45,550 bases of DNA from UBA3537 sp045561735 (lineage in GTDB: Bacteria > Bacteroidota > Bacteroidia > Flavobacteriales > Flavobacteriaceae): positions 1-45,550 of the forward strand of contig JBJKXC010000015.1 in NCBI GenBank assembly GCA_045561735.1, in the 5' to 3' direction. The notes below the pieces were generated by a model. It was not told the DNA's origin. It made no database searches and worked only from the letters and a program-made list of their open reading frames with translations. Positions within the stretch are counted from its first letter, which is position 1. Each line of letters opens with the position of its first letter. The position numbers and the translations under genes are program-made. Shown piece by piece: positions 25,581 to 34,149 of this stretch.

Positions 25581-26555
25581 ATGTCAAATCCCAAGTTTTT
25601 TGAATCACTTTCACTCCCTGTTATTGCAGCACCAATGTTTTTAATCTCTGGCCCTAAATTGGTGATTGAATGTTGTAAAAATGGCATTATTGGCACTTTT
25701 CCTGCACTCAACCAAAGGACTACAGAAGGCTTTGAACAATGGGTTATTGAAATCAAAACTGCGTTAAAAGAATTTGAAAGTGAAACTGGAAAAAAAGCTG
25801 CGCCATTTGGGGTCAACTTAATTGTACATCAAACTAACCCAAGAGTCCAGGCCGATTTGGCAATTTGCATCAAACATCAAGTGCCGCTCATTATTACCTC
25901 TCTGGGCGCCGTACCACAACTTGTTGGAGCCGTTCATAGTTACGGGGGTATGGTATTTCACGATGTCATAAAAAAAAGACATGCAGAAAAAGCAGCTGAA
26001 GCCGGAGTCGATGGTCTTATTTTAGTCTGTGCAGGTGCAGGGGGGCACGCAGGAACACTCAACCCTATGCCGTTTGTTGCTGAAATTAAAAAGTTTTTCA
26101 AAAAAACAATACTATTGTCAGGTTGCATCAGTAATGGTCGGGATGTGGCCTCTGCACTTCAAATGGGTGCAGATCTTGCCTATATGGGCACTCGCTTTAT
26201 CAATACCAAAGAGAGTAAAGCGCCCGAAGATTACAGGAAAATGATTATTGATTCTTGCGCGAATGATATTGTATATACCGCCGCTATTTCTGGAGTTTCT
26301 GCCAACTTTCTACGTCCGAGTTTAGAAGCCATGGGGATCACCGAAGAAATGCTATCAAGACCTAAAAAAATAGATTTTGGCAATGAACTCTCAGCAATGG
26401 AAAAAGAAGCCAAAGCCTGGAGCACCATTTGGTCGGCTGGGCAAGGCGTTACAAACATCTCTGACAATCCCTCTACTAAAGACCTAATATCCGCTATGAA
26501 AAAAGAGTTCAAAACAGCTATAGAAGCGCAACAGGCCTTATTGGAAAAATATTAA
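25581..26555 (+). CDS. NAD(P)H-dependent flavin oxidoreductase, nitronate monooxygenase-like
   Basis: FMN-dependent TIM-barrel enzyme of 324 residues in the 2-nitropropane dioxygenase/nitronate monooxygenase family. Visible family marks are the N-terminal PVIAAPMFLISGP strand, FGVNLIVH, VCAGAGGHAG at the phosphate-binding region with the conserved histidine of the GGHAG motif, LLSGCISNGRDVASALQMGAD, and AYMGTRFI. Members oxidise alkyl nitronates or act as NAD(P)H:quinone reductases, so the exact reaction is open. There is no signal peptide, so it is cytoplasmic. The gene is divergent from ppc, and its 3' end is only 4 bp from the convergent exporter gene stop. Confidence 0.9.
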   Translation: MSNPKFFESLSLPVIAAPMFLISGPKLVIECCKNGIIGTFPALNQRTTEGFEQWVIEIKTALKEFESETGKKAAPFGVNLIVHQTNPRVQADLAICIKHQVPLIITSLGAVPQLVGAVHSYGGMVFHDVIKKRHAEKAAEAGVDGLILVCAGAGGHAGTLNPMPFVAEIKKFFKKTILLSGCISNGRDVASALQMGADLAYMGTRFINTKESKAPEDYRKMIIDSCANDIVYTAAISGVSANFLRPSLEAMGITEEMLSRPKKIDFGNELSAMEKEAKAWSTIWSAGQGVTNISDNPSTKDLISAMKKEFKTAIEAQQALLEKY

Positions 26556-26574
26556 ACGGTCAACCTCTTAATAT
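26549..26574. terminator. Possible hairpin at convergent gene ends
   Basis: Arms ATATTAA (26549-26555) and TTAATAT (26568-26574) with an inner GGT/ACC pairing lie across the convergent stops of the flavoenzyme and exporter genes. There is no T run on either side and the inner loop is very short, so its role as a terminator is uncertain. Confidence 0.25.
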
Positions 26575-27180
26575 CATAACCGCTATCCCTATAAAAAAAC
26601 CCATTTGAAGGCGTTTTAAAAGCAACTGTCTTTGCGGAGATTTCAAAAATAGTTTCGAGAAATAACTCGACAGAAAGACGAAGCAACTAAAGACTAAAAA
26701 TGAGGTCAGGATAAATAGAAATCCTAAAGTATAGAATTGCTTGTATAATTCCATAGTTTCACTGAACAAAAAAGCAGGAAAAAAGGCTAAAAAAAAGACA
26801 GAAACTTTGGGATTTAGAACATTCATTACAAAGCCTTGTTTGAATAATTCATAAAATCCGTCAGATTGAGCTTTTTTCTGATCTTTATTAAAATTCATAT
26901 TTGATTTATAAACTCTGATGGCTAAGAAAAGCATATAAGCTGTACCAAATAGCTTTAAAATAAAGTACAAACTTTCGTTCGATTGAATGAACGCAGAAAG
27001 ACCAAAGGCAACTAGGCTTGTATGAATTAAGCAACCAGTCATTAAACCCAAAACAACAGCCATCCCCGTTTTTTTACCGTGTGTAGCGCTTTGTATCAAA
27101 ACAAAAATATTATCAGGGCCTGGGGAAAAGGCCACAACTGCAGTTGCCAAAACAAATGATATTAAAATTTGGAAGTCCAA
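26560..27180 (-). CDS. LysE/RhtB family amino-acid exporter
   Basis: Inner-membrane exporter of 206 residues with about six hydrophobic segments. The N-terminal signature AFSPGPDNIFVL followed by GKKTGMAVVLGLMTG is diagnostic of the LysE/RhtB superfamily; NPKVSVFFLAFFPAFL in the middle is the second conserved segment. Family members export basic amino acids, homoserine, threonine or similar metabolites, and the substrate cannot be told from the sequence. It follows pyrD by 12 bp on the same strand and is likely co-transcribed with it. Length is normal for the family. Confidence 0.93.
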   Translation of the reverse strand: MDFQILISFVLATAVVAFSPGPDNIFVLIQSATHGKKTGMAVVLGLMTGCLIHTSLVAFGLSAFIQSNESLYFILKLFGTAYMLFLAIRVYKSNMNFNKDQKKAQSDGFYELFKQGFVMNVLNPKVSVFFLAFFPAFLFSETMELYKQFYTLGFLFILTSFLVFSCFVFLSSYFSKLFLKSPQRQLLLKRLQMGFFIGIAVMILRG

Positions 27181-27192
27181 AATTAGCTTGTA

Positions 27193-28224
27193 TTATAGAT
27201 TTATAAGGGCTTTATTGATGCGTTTTACAAGACTGGGGCCTTCGTACACGAAGCCTGTATAAATTTGCACCAAGTCAGCACCAGCCTGTATTTTTTCAAG
27301 GGCGTCTTCAGCAGAATGGATGCCACCAACTCCAATAATAGCAAATGCATTTTTACTGTTTTTGGAAAGGTAACGAATGACTTCAGTGCTTTTGGATTTA
27401 ATGGGCTGACCACTCAACCCACCATTGCCGATACTTTCCACAATGGCCTTGGGCGTTTGAAGACCGGCTCTAGAAACAGAAGTATTACAGGCAATCACTC
27501 CCGCAATTTCTGTCTTAGCAATCAAACGGATAATCTCATCCAATTGCAACTGATTTAAATCAGGCGCAATCTTTAAAAGAATGGGTTTTTGAACTTCATA
27601 TTCGGCATTCAAACGCTTCATTTCGCAAATGAGTTCCTCTAAATAATCTTTATCTGTGAGTTTGGCATGACTGCCAACATTGGGGCAACTCACATTCAAT
27701 ACAAAATAATCCACATAAGAATGTAAGGCTTTAAAGCACTGCGCATAATCAGATGTATAATACGCTGGAGAGGTCTGGGTGTTTTTCCCGATATTACCCC
27801 CAATAATGACCTTATTTTTATTTTGTTTTAGATTTGAAATTAAGGCCTCAAGTCCAGCATTGTTAAATCCCATTCGATTAATCAATCCCGCATCTGCCTT
27901 TAGTCTAAATAGACGCTTTTTGGGGTTGCCATCTTGCGCTTTTGGAGTGACGGTTCCAATTTCTATGAATCCAAATCCAAAATTAGCCAATTCATTGTAA
28001 AGCAATGCATTTTTATCAAAGCCCGCTGCCAATCCAACAGGGTTGTTAAATTTAAGTCCAAACAACTCGCGTTCAAGTTTTGGGTGATTAATTTGAAAAA
28101 AAGCGCGAGCAATTCTTTGACTAAAAGGAATTTTAAAGATTAATTTTATAACACCGAATGTAAAATAATGTACGGCTTCTGGATCGAACTTGAAAAGAAT
28201 TGAACGAATAATTTGCTTGTACAT
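27193..28224 (-). CDS. pyrD: Dihydroorotate dehydrogenase (quinone), class 2
   Basis: FMN enzyme of 343 residues that oxidises dihydroorotate to orotate in pyrimidine synthesis, with electrons passing to the quinone pool. Class 2 is shown by the N-terminal extension (about 40 residues, amphipathic, for membrane contact), GLAAGFDKNA, EIGTVTPKAQDGNPKKRLFRL, the INRMGFNN segment and the catalytic serine in NVSCPN. ACNTSVSR, GGLSGQPIK and GVGGIHSAEDA form the rest of the FMN site. It is the first gene of a two-gene unit with the LysE-type exporter. A candidate promoter lies about 18 bp upstream. Confidence 0.97.
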   Translation of the reverse strand: MYKQIIRSILFKFDPEAVHYFTFGVIKLIFKIPFSQRIARAFFQINHPKLERELFGLKFNNPVGLAAGFDKNALLYNELANFGFGFIEIGTVTPKAQDGNPKKRLFRLKADAGLINRMGFNNAGLEALISNLKQNKNKVIIGGNIGKNTQTSPAYYTSDYAQCFKALHSYVDYFVLNVSCPNVGSHAKLTDKDYLEELICEMKRLNAEYEVQKPILLKIAPDLNQLQLDEIIRLIAKTEIAGVIACNTSVSRAGLQTPKAIVESIGNGGLSGQPIKSKSTEVIRYLSKNSKNAFAIIGVGGIHSAEDALEKIQAGADLVQIYTGFVYEGPSLVKRINKALINL

Positions 28225-28241
28225 GGACCGTTGTTGGACTA

Positions 28242-28249
28242 CAAAAATA
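28242..28249 (-). promoter_or_regulatory. Candidate -7 box of pyrD
   Basis: On the minus strand this reads TATTTTTG, a full TAnnTTTG match. A minus-strand TTG (28265-28267) lies 15 bp upstream, slightly closer than usual. Transcription would start near 28236, about 12 nt before pyrD. Confidence 0.4.
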
Positions 28250-28334
28250 CATTAATTTGTTACACAAAAAAAGAAAGAACTCCAACACTTGCCACTTTGA
28301 GAAGGTATGATTATTTTTGAAAAAAGTGATTCAA

Positions 28335-29576
28335 ATGCTCGACAAGCAACACATACTTAAACGATTTTTAAGCTACGTAAAAATTGATACCGAAAGTGAC
28401 CCAAATTCCGATACTACGCCAAGTACGGACAAACAGTGGAAACTGGCCAATAAACTCGCCAAAGAACTTGAAGCCATTGGGCTCTCAGAAGTGCGTATCG
28501 ATGATAATGCTTACGTGATGGGTACCTTACCTTCAAATGTGAAACACAAAGTGCCAGCCATTGGATTTATTTCTCATTTTGACACCTCACCCGATTTTAC
28601 AGCGGCCAATGTCAAGCCAAAAATTTTTGAGAATTATGATGGTAAAGATATTGTTTTAAATGCCGAAGAAAACATTATTCTTTCACCAAACTATTTTGAG
28701 GATTTGTTGCTTTACAAGGGGCAAACTCTTATTACGACCGATGGAACAACTTTGTTAGGGGCGGATGATAAAGCAGGTGTATGTGAAATTGTTAGCGCAA
28801 TGGAATATTTGGTGAAGCATCCTGAAATCAAACATGGACCGATTAAAGTTGGGTTTACGCCCGACGAAGAAATTGGTCGTGGTGCACATAATTTTGACGT
28901 GGCTAGATTTGGCGCCGAATGGGCTTACACCATGGACGGCAGTCAAATTGGTGAATTGGAATACGAAAACTTCAATGCAGCAAGTGCAAAAATTACCGTT
29001 CATGGAAAAATTGTTCATCCAGGCTATGCCAAAGGTAAAATGATCAACTCAATGTATTACGCTCAAAAATTCATAGAAGGTTTGCCGGCAGATGAAACGC
29101 CGGAAACTACCGAAGGTTATGAAGGTTTTTTTCATTTACATACCATTCAAGGAAAGGTTGAAAAAACAGTTTTAAACTATATTATTAGAGACCACGACTT
29201 GATGAAATTTAAAATCCGCAAAGACACCATCAAGGCTCTAGTAAATGACTTGAATAAGCATTTTGATAAAGTGCGTTTTGAAATAGAGATTAAAGATCAG
29301 TATTTCAATATGAAAGAAAAAGTAACTCCAATGATGCACATTGTAGACATTGCAGAAGCGGCCATGAAAGCCTTAGACATCAAACCACTAATCAAGCCCA
29401 TTCGGGGGGGCACTGATGGCTCACAATTGAGCTATATGGGGCTACCCTGTCCAAATATTTTCGCTGGTGGTCATAATTTCCATGGGCGCTACGAATATGT
29501 TCCTTTAGAAAGTATATTAAGTGCGACTGAAGTCATCTGTAAAATTGCAGCCTTGACCCAAGAACGCTACCAATAA
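28335..29576 (+). CDS. pepT: Peptidase T (tripeptide aminopeptidase)
   Basis: Zinc aminopeptidase of the M20B family that removes the N-terminal residue from tripeptides in the cytoplasm. The ATG at 28335 (MLDKQHILKRFLSYV, 413 residues) is preferred over the in-frame TTG at 28317, because this N terminus matches the usual family start and no good leader precedes the TTG. Metal and catalytic residues are visible in SHFDTSPD, TTLLGADDKAG, TPDEEIGRG, TMDG and GGTDGSQLS, with the last ligand histidine in AGGHNFHG. It is a single gene with its own terminator. It is divergent from pyrD across about 110 bp. Confidence 0.96.
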   Translation: MLDKQHILKRFLSYVKIDTESDPNSDTTPSTDKQWKLANKLAKELEAIGLSEVRIDDNAYVMGTLPSNVKHKVPAIGFISHFDTSPDFTAANVKPKIFENYDGKDIVLNAEENIILSPNYFEDLLLYKGQTLITTDGTTLLGADDKAGVCEIVSAMEYLVKHPEIKHGPIKVGFTPDEEIGRGAHNFDVARFGAEWAYTMDGSQIGELEYENFNAASAKITVHGKIVHPGYAKGKMINSMYYAQKFIEGLPADETPETTEGYEGFFHLHTIQGKVEKTVLNYIIRDHDLMKFKIRKDTIKALVNDLNKHFDKVRFEIEIKDQYFNMKEKVTPMMHIVDIAEAAMKALDIKPLIKPIRGGTDGSQLSYMGLPCPNIFAGGHNFHGRYEYVPLESILSATEVICKIAALTQERYQ

Positions 29577-29603
29577 AAAAAGCTGCATCTGCAGCTTTTT
29601 TTT
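29575..29603. terminator. Terminator between pepT and yajC (bidirectional)
   Basis: The A-tract plus AGCTGC (to 29586) pairs with GCAGCT plus a T-tract (29591-29603) around an ATCT loop. It gives a T run after the stem on both strands. It starts directly at the pepT stop and ends 21 bp from the yajC stop, so it serves both converging transcripts. Confidence 0.85.
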
Positions 29604-29624
29604 ATAATCGACAGTACTTATGTA

Positions 29625-29912
29625 CTATTTTTTTGTGGGTGCATTCAATTTCTGGGTCATCTCAATGGACAGCGCAGAACGCTCAAATTTAATTTTACCA
29701 GCCAAAGTTTCAACTACACAAGAGTTGTCTTTATCATTGAGTGCGGCAATTTTGCCATGCATCCCAGATTTTGTAATGACACGATCCCCTTTTTTTAAAT
29801 TGGCTGCAAATTGTTTTTCTTTTTTGTTGCGCTTAAGCTGGGGCGCTAAAATAAAAAAGTAAAACACCAATAATATTAAGATTAAAGGTGTATAATTACT
29901 AAGGGTTTCCAT
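29625..29912 (-). CDS. yajC: Preprotein translocase accessory subunit YajC
   Basis: Small inner-membrane protein of 95 residues that associates with SecDF and the Sec translocon. One transmembrane helix covers about residues 9-26 (LILILLVFYFFILAP), followed directly by the basic QLKRNKKEKQ stretch. The family motif KKGDRVITKSGMHGKIA follows in the cytoplasmic beta-domain. Length is normal. It lies 16 bp downstream of the DUF1573 gene, in the order nusB-DUF1573-yajC, and is probably part of one minus-strand unit ended by the terminator at 29575-29603. Confidence 0.95.
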   Translation of the reverse strand: METLSNYTPLILILLVFYFFILAPQLKRNKKEKQFAANLKKGDRVITKSGMHGKIAALNDKDNSCVVETLAGKIKFERSALSIEMTQKLNAPTKK

Positions 29913-29928
29913 AGGATATTTCTATTAG

Positions 29929-30411
29929 TTATTGTTTTTTAACAACTGCTGGAGCTGGCACATTGGGATCAGGCTTTATAAAAGCACTAATACGAACTTT
30001 TTCTTGGCCTTTTTCAGTATTAGTTGTTAGAGTAATTGTTTTAGAAACTTTATTAGCGCCTTTACCGTTAAACTTAACAGAAAACTGAGAAGACTCTCCT
30101 GGCATCAAGGGTTCTTTACTCCATCCTTGAGGGACAGTACAGCCACAGGTACTTTTAATGTCGGTTACCACCAGGGGAGATCGCCCTGAATTTGTGTATG
30201 AAAAAACTGTTTCAACAGCAGTACCATTTTGAATTTCACCAAAATCGTGTAAGGTTTTATCAAAACTAATGGTCGGAAAAACAATAGTTTGGGTATCGCG
30301 TTCAGCGGCCTTTTCAACATTCAGTTGGTCAATTTTTTCAGTCGCATTTTCTTTACATGAATTTAGAGGGAGCATTGCCAAGGCAAAGAGAATTAAGCTA
30401 ATTTTTTTCAT
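29929..30411 (-). CDS. DUF1573 lipoprotein
   Basis: Lipoprotein of 160 residues with lipobox LNSC and Cys19 as the lipid anchor. Residues from about 45 to 145 form the DUF1573 immunoglobulin-like domain, recognisable by FDKTLHDFGEIQNG, FSYTNSGRSPLVV, and the STCGCTVPQGW cysteine pair. The end is proline-rich and ends KKQ. These domains are very common in Bacteroidota and resemble the ASH/HYDIN-type beta sandwich; a biochemical role is not established. It stands between nusB (47 bp upstream) and yajC (16 bp downstream), an arrangement I recognise as common in Flavobacteriia. Confidence 0.9.
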   Translation of the reverse strand: MKKISLILFALAMLPLNSCKENATEKIDQLNVEKAAERDTQTIVFPTISFDKTLHDFGEIQNGTAVETVFSYTNSGRSPLVVTDIKSTCGCTVPQGWSKEPLMPGESSQFSVKFNGKGANKVSKTITLTTNTEKGQEKVRISAFIKPDPNVPAPAVVKKQ

Positions 30412-30458
30412 ATCCTGATTATTTATTTGTTTTTAAATTGAAGGTAAATTTAATAAAA

Positions 30459-31397
30459 TTACATTAAACCACGCCCTTTCTTATTCAAGGTTTTTTGATT
30501 TCTATAATCCCTCACAATTTTATCCAAAACTCCATTGATAAAAACATTACTTTTTGGAGTTGAATAATCTTTTGCCAGCTCAATGTACTCATTGATGGTT
30601 ACTTTGACTGGAATACTTGGGAACTCTTGAAATTCACATATCGCCATCTGAAGCAATACAAAATCAATTTTCGCAATGCGATCCTTGTCCCAGTTTTTAG
30701 TTTTTGAAATAATTTCTGCGTTGTAAAAATCAATATTATCAAGTGTGGTCTTCATGAGTTTAAACCCAAATACTTCGTCTTCTTTATCTTTGAATAAATT
30801 GGGAATAAAAAATTCTGTTTTTAGCTTGGAAGTAGTCCGTTTAAACAATTTTAAAATGAAGGTATTAACCACTGGAAAGTCGTCCACCCAGGTGATATTT
30901 TTATCTTGAAAATAATCATAAAGCTTATTGTTGGATACAATAATTTCTCTAAAAACTTCAACGACAAAAGCCACGTCATTTTCTAATGAAGATTTAGAAC
31001 TACTCATAAAAGATTGGTACAAATCGCTTTGTATTAGGTCCTTGTAGATTAATTCAACATATTCTCCATCTTGTTCCCAATATTGAATTTTATGCGATTC
31101 TAATTTGGCATTTAAGGGGGCATCCTCTGCTAATTTTTGTAACAAAAAATTATCAATAAAACGCATGTTTGGGTTTACATCTTGTTGCGTTTTGATATAT
31201 TTTTTTTGAGATCTCTTTTGGTAGTCTATAGCCCTCTCCCTAAGCTTGATAAGCAAAGATGTCATTAAAAGGTATAGCTTATACATATGCTCCGTGCTGT
31301 TTTGCAATTGCGCGACCAAATCAATTTCTGTTGAGTTGGTTGTTTGCGCATATAACACTTGCATGACTTTAGCGCGAATATGACGTCTATTGAGCAT
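30459..31397 (-). CDS. nusB: Transcription antitermination factor NusB (long Bacteroidota form)
   Basis: RNA-binding factor that joins NusE(S10) on boxA RNA during rRNA transcription antitermination. The chain has 312 residues, about twice the length of E. coli NusB. The N-terminal part begins with the family motif RRHIRAKVMQVLYA. The C-terminal part has the classical NusB end, KIDFVLLQMAICEF, VTINEYIELAKDYST and FINGVLDKI. The extra length lies in the middle and is rich in Lys, Asp and aromatic residues, a feature of this phylum. It is the first gene of the nusB-DUF1573-yajC unit with a good promoter about 65 bp upstream. Confidence 0.93.
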   Translation of the reverse strand: MLNRRHIRAKVMQVLYAQTTNSTEIDLVAQLQNSTEHMYKLYLLMTSLLIKLRERAIDYQKRSQKKYIKTQQDVNPNMRFIDNFLLQKLAEDAPLNAKLESHKIQYWEQDGEYVELIYKDLIQSDLYQSFMSSSKSSLENDVAFVVEVFREIIVSNNKLYDYFQDKNITWVDDFPVVNTFILKLFKRTTSKLKTEFFIPNLFKDKEDEVFGFKLMKTTLDNIDFYNAEIISKTKNWDKDRIAKIDFVLLQMAICEFQEFPSIPVKVTINEYIELAKDYSTPKSNVFINGVLDKIVRDYRNQKTLNKKGRGLM

Positions 31398-31462
31398 AAT
31401 ATAAAAGAACTTTGCGTATCAAACTATGATTATTTTTATCGGGTTTGATATAATTCAAGTTG

Positions 31463-31470
31463 CAAAAATA
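31463..31470 (-). promoter_or_regulatory. Promoter -7 box of the nusB operon
   Basis: On the minus strand this reads TATTTTTG. A minus-strand TTG at 31494-31496 gives a 23-bp spacing, within the accepted range for flavobacterial promoters. The leader would be about 60 nt. Confidence 0.45.
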
Positions 31471-31537
31471 GTATTATTTTAAACTTTAGGAATCAAAAAA
31501 TAGTTTTTTTATAACATAATTACTGAATCCTAAAAAG

Positions 31538-31545
31538 TATATTTG
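31538..31545 (+). promoter_or_regulatory. -7 box of the ABC exporter gene
   Basis: TATATTTG matches the consensus exactly and predicts a start near 31551, about 10 nt before the ATG at 31561. There is no clear -33 TTG. Confidence 0.45.
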
Positions 31546-31560
31546 TTTTAAGAATATATA

Positions 31561-33315
31561 ATGAAAGAGCTAAATCATATCAATAAATACTTTATAAAGT
31601 ACAAACACAAAATCATACTAGGTATATTCATTGTGGCATGTGCTAAGATTTTTTCATTGTTTACACCTCAATTGATTGGCGACATCATCACCTTGGTAGC
31701 GAAGCAAATAGACAATCCATTGCCCGAACCTGCATTTAAATCTGCAATTCGTTTTAAAATCATTTTGATTTTAGGTGCAGCCTTTGCTACGGGATTATTT
31801 ACTTTTTTAATGCGCCAAACTCTTATCAATGTATCAAGATATATTGAATTTGATTTGAAAAATGAGATATACCAGCATTACCAATTCCTATGTTTGCCCT
31901 TTTACAAACAAAATAGAACAGGGGACTTAATGAATCGAATTACGGAAGACGTTGGCAAGGTTCGCATGTATGTTGGACCTGCTGTGATGTATACTATCAA
32001 TACATTGACTTTGTTTACTGTAGCACTCATCTACATGTACAGCAAAGCACCAAAACTTACGCTTTACACTGTTATACCGTTACCAATATTATCATTATCA
32101 ATTTATCTTTTAAGTAAATTTATTCATAGACGAAGCACTATTGTGCAAGCCCAGCTTTCAACCCTCTCCTCAGCAACACAAGAAATTTTTAGTGGAATTT
32201 CTGTGATAAAAGCCTATGCGATTGAAACACAAACACAAAACGATTTTACTAAACTTTCTAACAATCAGCGAAGTAAAAAATTAAATTTGACTAAAATACA
32301 AGCCTTTTTCTACCCCTTAATGTTATTTCTTATCGGAACCAGTAATTTAATTGTTATTTATGTGGGTGGCCAACAATACATCCAAGGGGACATTCAAGAA
32401 CTCGGAACCATTGCAGAGTTTATAATTTATGTCAATATGCTGACTTGGCCTGTGGCATCTGTTGGGTGGGTTACCTCACTTGTTCAAGAAGCTGAGGCAT
32501 CACAAAAGCGCATCAATGAGTTTTTAAAACAAAAACCATCTGTAGTCAATACTCAAGTTGAAAGCACTGAAATTAAAGGAAAAATTGTCTTTAAAAATGT
32601 GCATTTAACATACGGAGATACAAATATTGAAGCATTAAAAGGGATAAATTTTGTTTTGGAGAAGGGGAAAACCATAGCTATAATTGGAAAAACTGGTAGT
32701 GGAAAATCAACAATTTTGGAACTTATTGGAAGGATGTATAATTGCACTTCGGGCAGCATTGAAATTGATGATAAAAACATTGAAAATATTAATTTATACG
32801 ACTTAAGAAATAGCATTGGTTATGTACCTCAAGATCCCTTTTTGTTTTCTGATTCTATTAAAAACAACATAAAGTTTGGAAGTAATAATGCCTCTGATGA
32901 AGAAGTTAAACAAGCTGCAGAAAATGCAGTGGTACACAAAAATATAATTAAGTTTTCAATGGGTTATGACACCGTTCTTGGCGAACGTGGTATCACGCTA
33001 TCTGGAGGTCAAAAACAACGCATTTCAATTGCGCGTGCTTTTATAAAAACCCCTAGAATCTTGATGCTAGATGACTGCTTATCGGCAGTAGACACAGAGA
33101 CCGAGGAAGAAATTCTTGAAAATTTGAAGCATATTTCCAAAGATCGAACTACACTCATTGTAAGCCATAGAATTTCGTCGGTTAAAAACGCTGATGCAAT
33201 TTTGGTTATCGATAAAGGACAAATAATTCAACAAGGCACACACAATGAATTAATTAGTAAAGAGGGCTATTACAATGCGCTTTACAAAAAGCAATTACAA
33301 GAATCTACTCGCTGA
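31561..33315 (+). CDS. ABC-type multidrug/lipid exporter half-transporter
   Basis: Inner-membrane exporter of 584 residues made of an N-terminal six-helix transmembrane domain (about 1-320) and a C-terminal ATPase domain (about 340-584). The ATPase has Walker A GKTGSGKST, Q-loop VPQDPF, signature LSGGQKQR, Walker B ILMLDD and the H-loop SHRIS. The position of the catalytic glutamate after Walker B holds Asp505 (LDDCLSAVD), as in the degenerate site of heterodimeric exporters such as MdlA-type or TM287-type halves. It could therefore need a partner half encoded elsewhere. No partner is seen beside it; the next gene is a small PUR-domain protein. The substrate is unknown. Confidence 0.94.
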   Translation: MKELNHINKYFIKYKHKIILGIFIVACAKIFSLFTPQLIGDIITLVAKQIDNPLPEPAFKSAIRFKIILILGAAFATGLFTFLMRQTLINVSRYIEFDLKNEIYQHYQFLCLPFYKQNRTGDLMNRITEDVGKVRMYVGPAVMYTINTLTLFTVALIYMYSKAPKLTLYTVIPLPILSLSIYLLSKFIHRRSTIVQAQLSTLSSATQEIFSGISVIKAYAIETQTQNDFTKLSNNQRSKKLNLTKIQAFFYPLMLFLIGTSNLIVIYVGGQQYIQGDIQELGTIAEFIIYVNMLTWPVASVGWVTSLVQEAEASQKRINEFLKQKPSVVNTQVESTEIKGKIVFKNVHLTYGDTNIEALKGINFVLEKGKTIAIIGKTGSGKSTILELIGRMYNCTSGSIEIDDKNIENINLYDLRNSIGYVPQDPFLFSDSIKNNIKFGSNNASDEEVKQAAENAVVHKNIIKFSMGYDTVLGERGITLSGGQKQRISIARAFIKTPRILMLDDCLSAVDTETEEEILENLKHISKDRTTLIVSHRISSVKNADAILVIDKGQIIQQGTHNELISKEGYYNALYKKQLQESTR

Positions 33316-33420
33316 TTTCAACGATTCATGACTTGATAAATAATAATCTAAAAAAGTTGTCGAGGTCATATATTTTTTTCATTTTTGATCTTATCAATAA
33401 AGAACTCAATAAAAATAAAA

Positions 33421-33726
33421 ATGTACGAAAGAGAACAAGATATTTTATCAAAGGCCCTTAGGGCCGGCAGGAGAACGTATTTTTTTGATGTCAAAGCTAC
33501 CAAAGCTGGAGACTATTACTTAACCATTACGGAGAGTAAAAAATTCACAAATGAAGACGGTTCTTTTCATTTTAAAAAACATAAAATCTATTTATATAAA
33601 GAAGATTTTAATGAATTTAAAGCCATTCTTGAAGAAATGACAGATTTTATAATTAAAGAAAAAGGAGAGGAAATCATCAGTGATTATAACCCAGATGAAG
33701 CATTTTCAAACAATGAAAGTGAATAG
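33421..33726 (+). CDS. DUF3276 / PUR-domain nucleic-acid-binding protein
   Basis: Small protein of 101 residues from the ATG at 33421 (MYEREQDIL); twelve extra in-frame codons upstream start from a poorly placed codon and look untranslated. The sequence RRTYFFDVKATKAGDYYLTI with the following TESKK and HKIYLYKEDF segments is the PUR-alpha-like fold seen in Bacteroidota and spirochaetes, which binds single-stranded DNA or RNA. The acidic C-terminal tail ends SNNESE. It lies about 105 bp after the ABC exporter gene and is probably its own unit. The fold assignment is from the motif pattern; its cellular role is unknown. Confidence 0.88.
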   Translation: MYEREQDILSKALRAGRRTYFFDVKATKAGDYYLTITESKKFTNEDGSFHFKKHKIYLYKEDFNEFKAILEEMTDFIIKEKGEEIISDYNPDEAFSNNESE

Positions 33727-33767
33727 ACTGTAGATGGATTTATTGATGCTAAGAATAAAATTTTAGG

Positions 33768-34100
33768 CTATTGAACACTCGAGCCATTTGGAACTTTGTG
33801 CGAGGGATTCAGTAAAACAACACCTGCTTTGTCAACCGATCCTAAAACCAAACACTGGCTTTTAAAGTTTGCAATTTGCTTTTCTTCAAAATTAACATTG
33901 GCTACAATTTGTTTTCCAACCAAATCCGCTTTGGTGTAATGTGATGTAATTTGCGCTGAGGATTTTTTGATGCCCAGTGGACCAAAGTCTATAGTCAGTT
34001 GATAGGCGGGTTTGTGTGCAGCAGGAAACGCTTTAACTTCAATTACCGTTCCTACACGTAAATCAATTTTTTGAAAATCTTCAAATGAAATTTCAGACAT
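33768..34100 (-). CDS. CsaA-like tRNA-binding protein
   Basis: Protein of 110 residues with a tRNA-binding OB fold of the CsaA/EMAP-II/Arc1p type. The start at 34100 (MSEISFEDFQKIDLRVG) is chosen because it is the normal CsaA N terminus; a longer in-frame version would run 43 codons back into the divergent gene and has no family similarity. Characteristic segments are DLRVGTVIEVKAFPAAHKPA, DFGPLGIKKSSAQIT, VNFEEKQIANFKSQCLVLG and HKVPNGSSV. In other bacteria CsaA is described as an export-related chaperone and binds tRNA. It is convergent with the DUF3276 gene and divergent from the thioredoxin-like gene across 49 bp. Confidence 0.93.
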   Translation of the reverse strand: MSEISFEDFQKIDLRVGTVIEVKAFPAAHKPAYQLTIDFGPLGIKKSSAQITSHYTKADLVGKQIVANVNFEEKQIANFKSQCLVLGSVDKAGVVLLNPSHKVPNGSSVQ

Positions 34101-34111
34101 ATTATACGTAA

Positions 34112-34126
34112 CTTTACATTGTAAAG
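34112..34126. promoter_or_regulatory. Dyad CTTTAC-ATT-GTAAAG in a divergent promoter gap
   Basis: Perfect 6-bp arms around a 3-bp centre lie within the 49-bp gap between csaA-like and thioredoxin-like genes. Its place 12 bp upstream of one start and 24 bp from the other would let it control both, but no further evidence is visible. Confidence 0.25.
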
Positions 34127-34149
34127 ATATCATTAAAAAATAAAAAATC

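Noticed and set aside
28317..28334. TTG start for pepT
   Set aside because: The ATG six codons downstream gives the standard peptidase T N terminus, so the TTG is unnecessary.
33385..33420. Upstream extension of the DUF3276 protein
   Set aside because: The first twelve codons are low-complexity Ile/Lys/Ser from AT-rich leader; the MYEREQD start is typical of the family.
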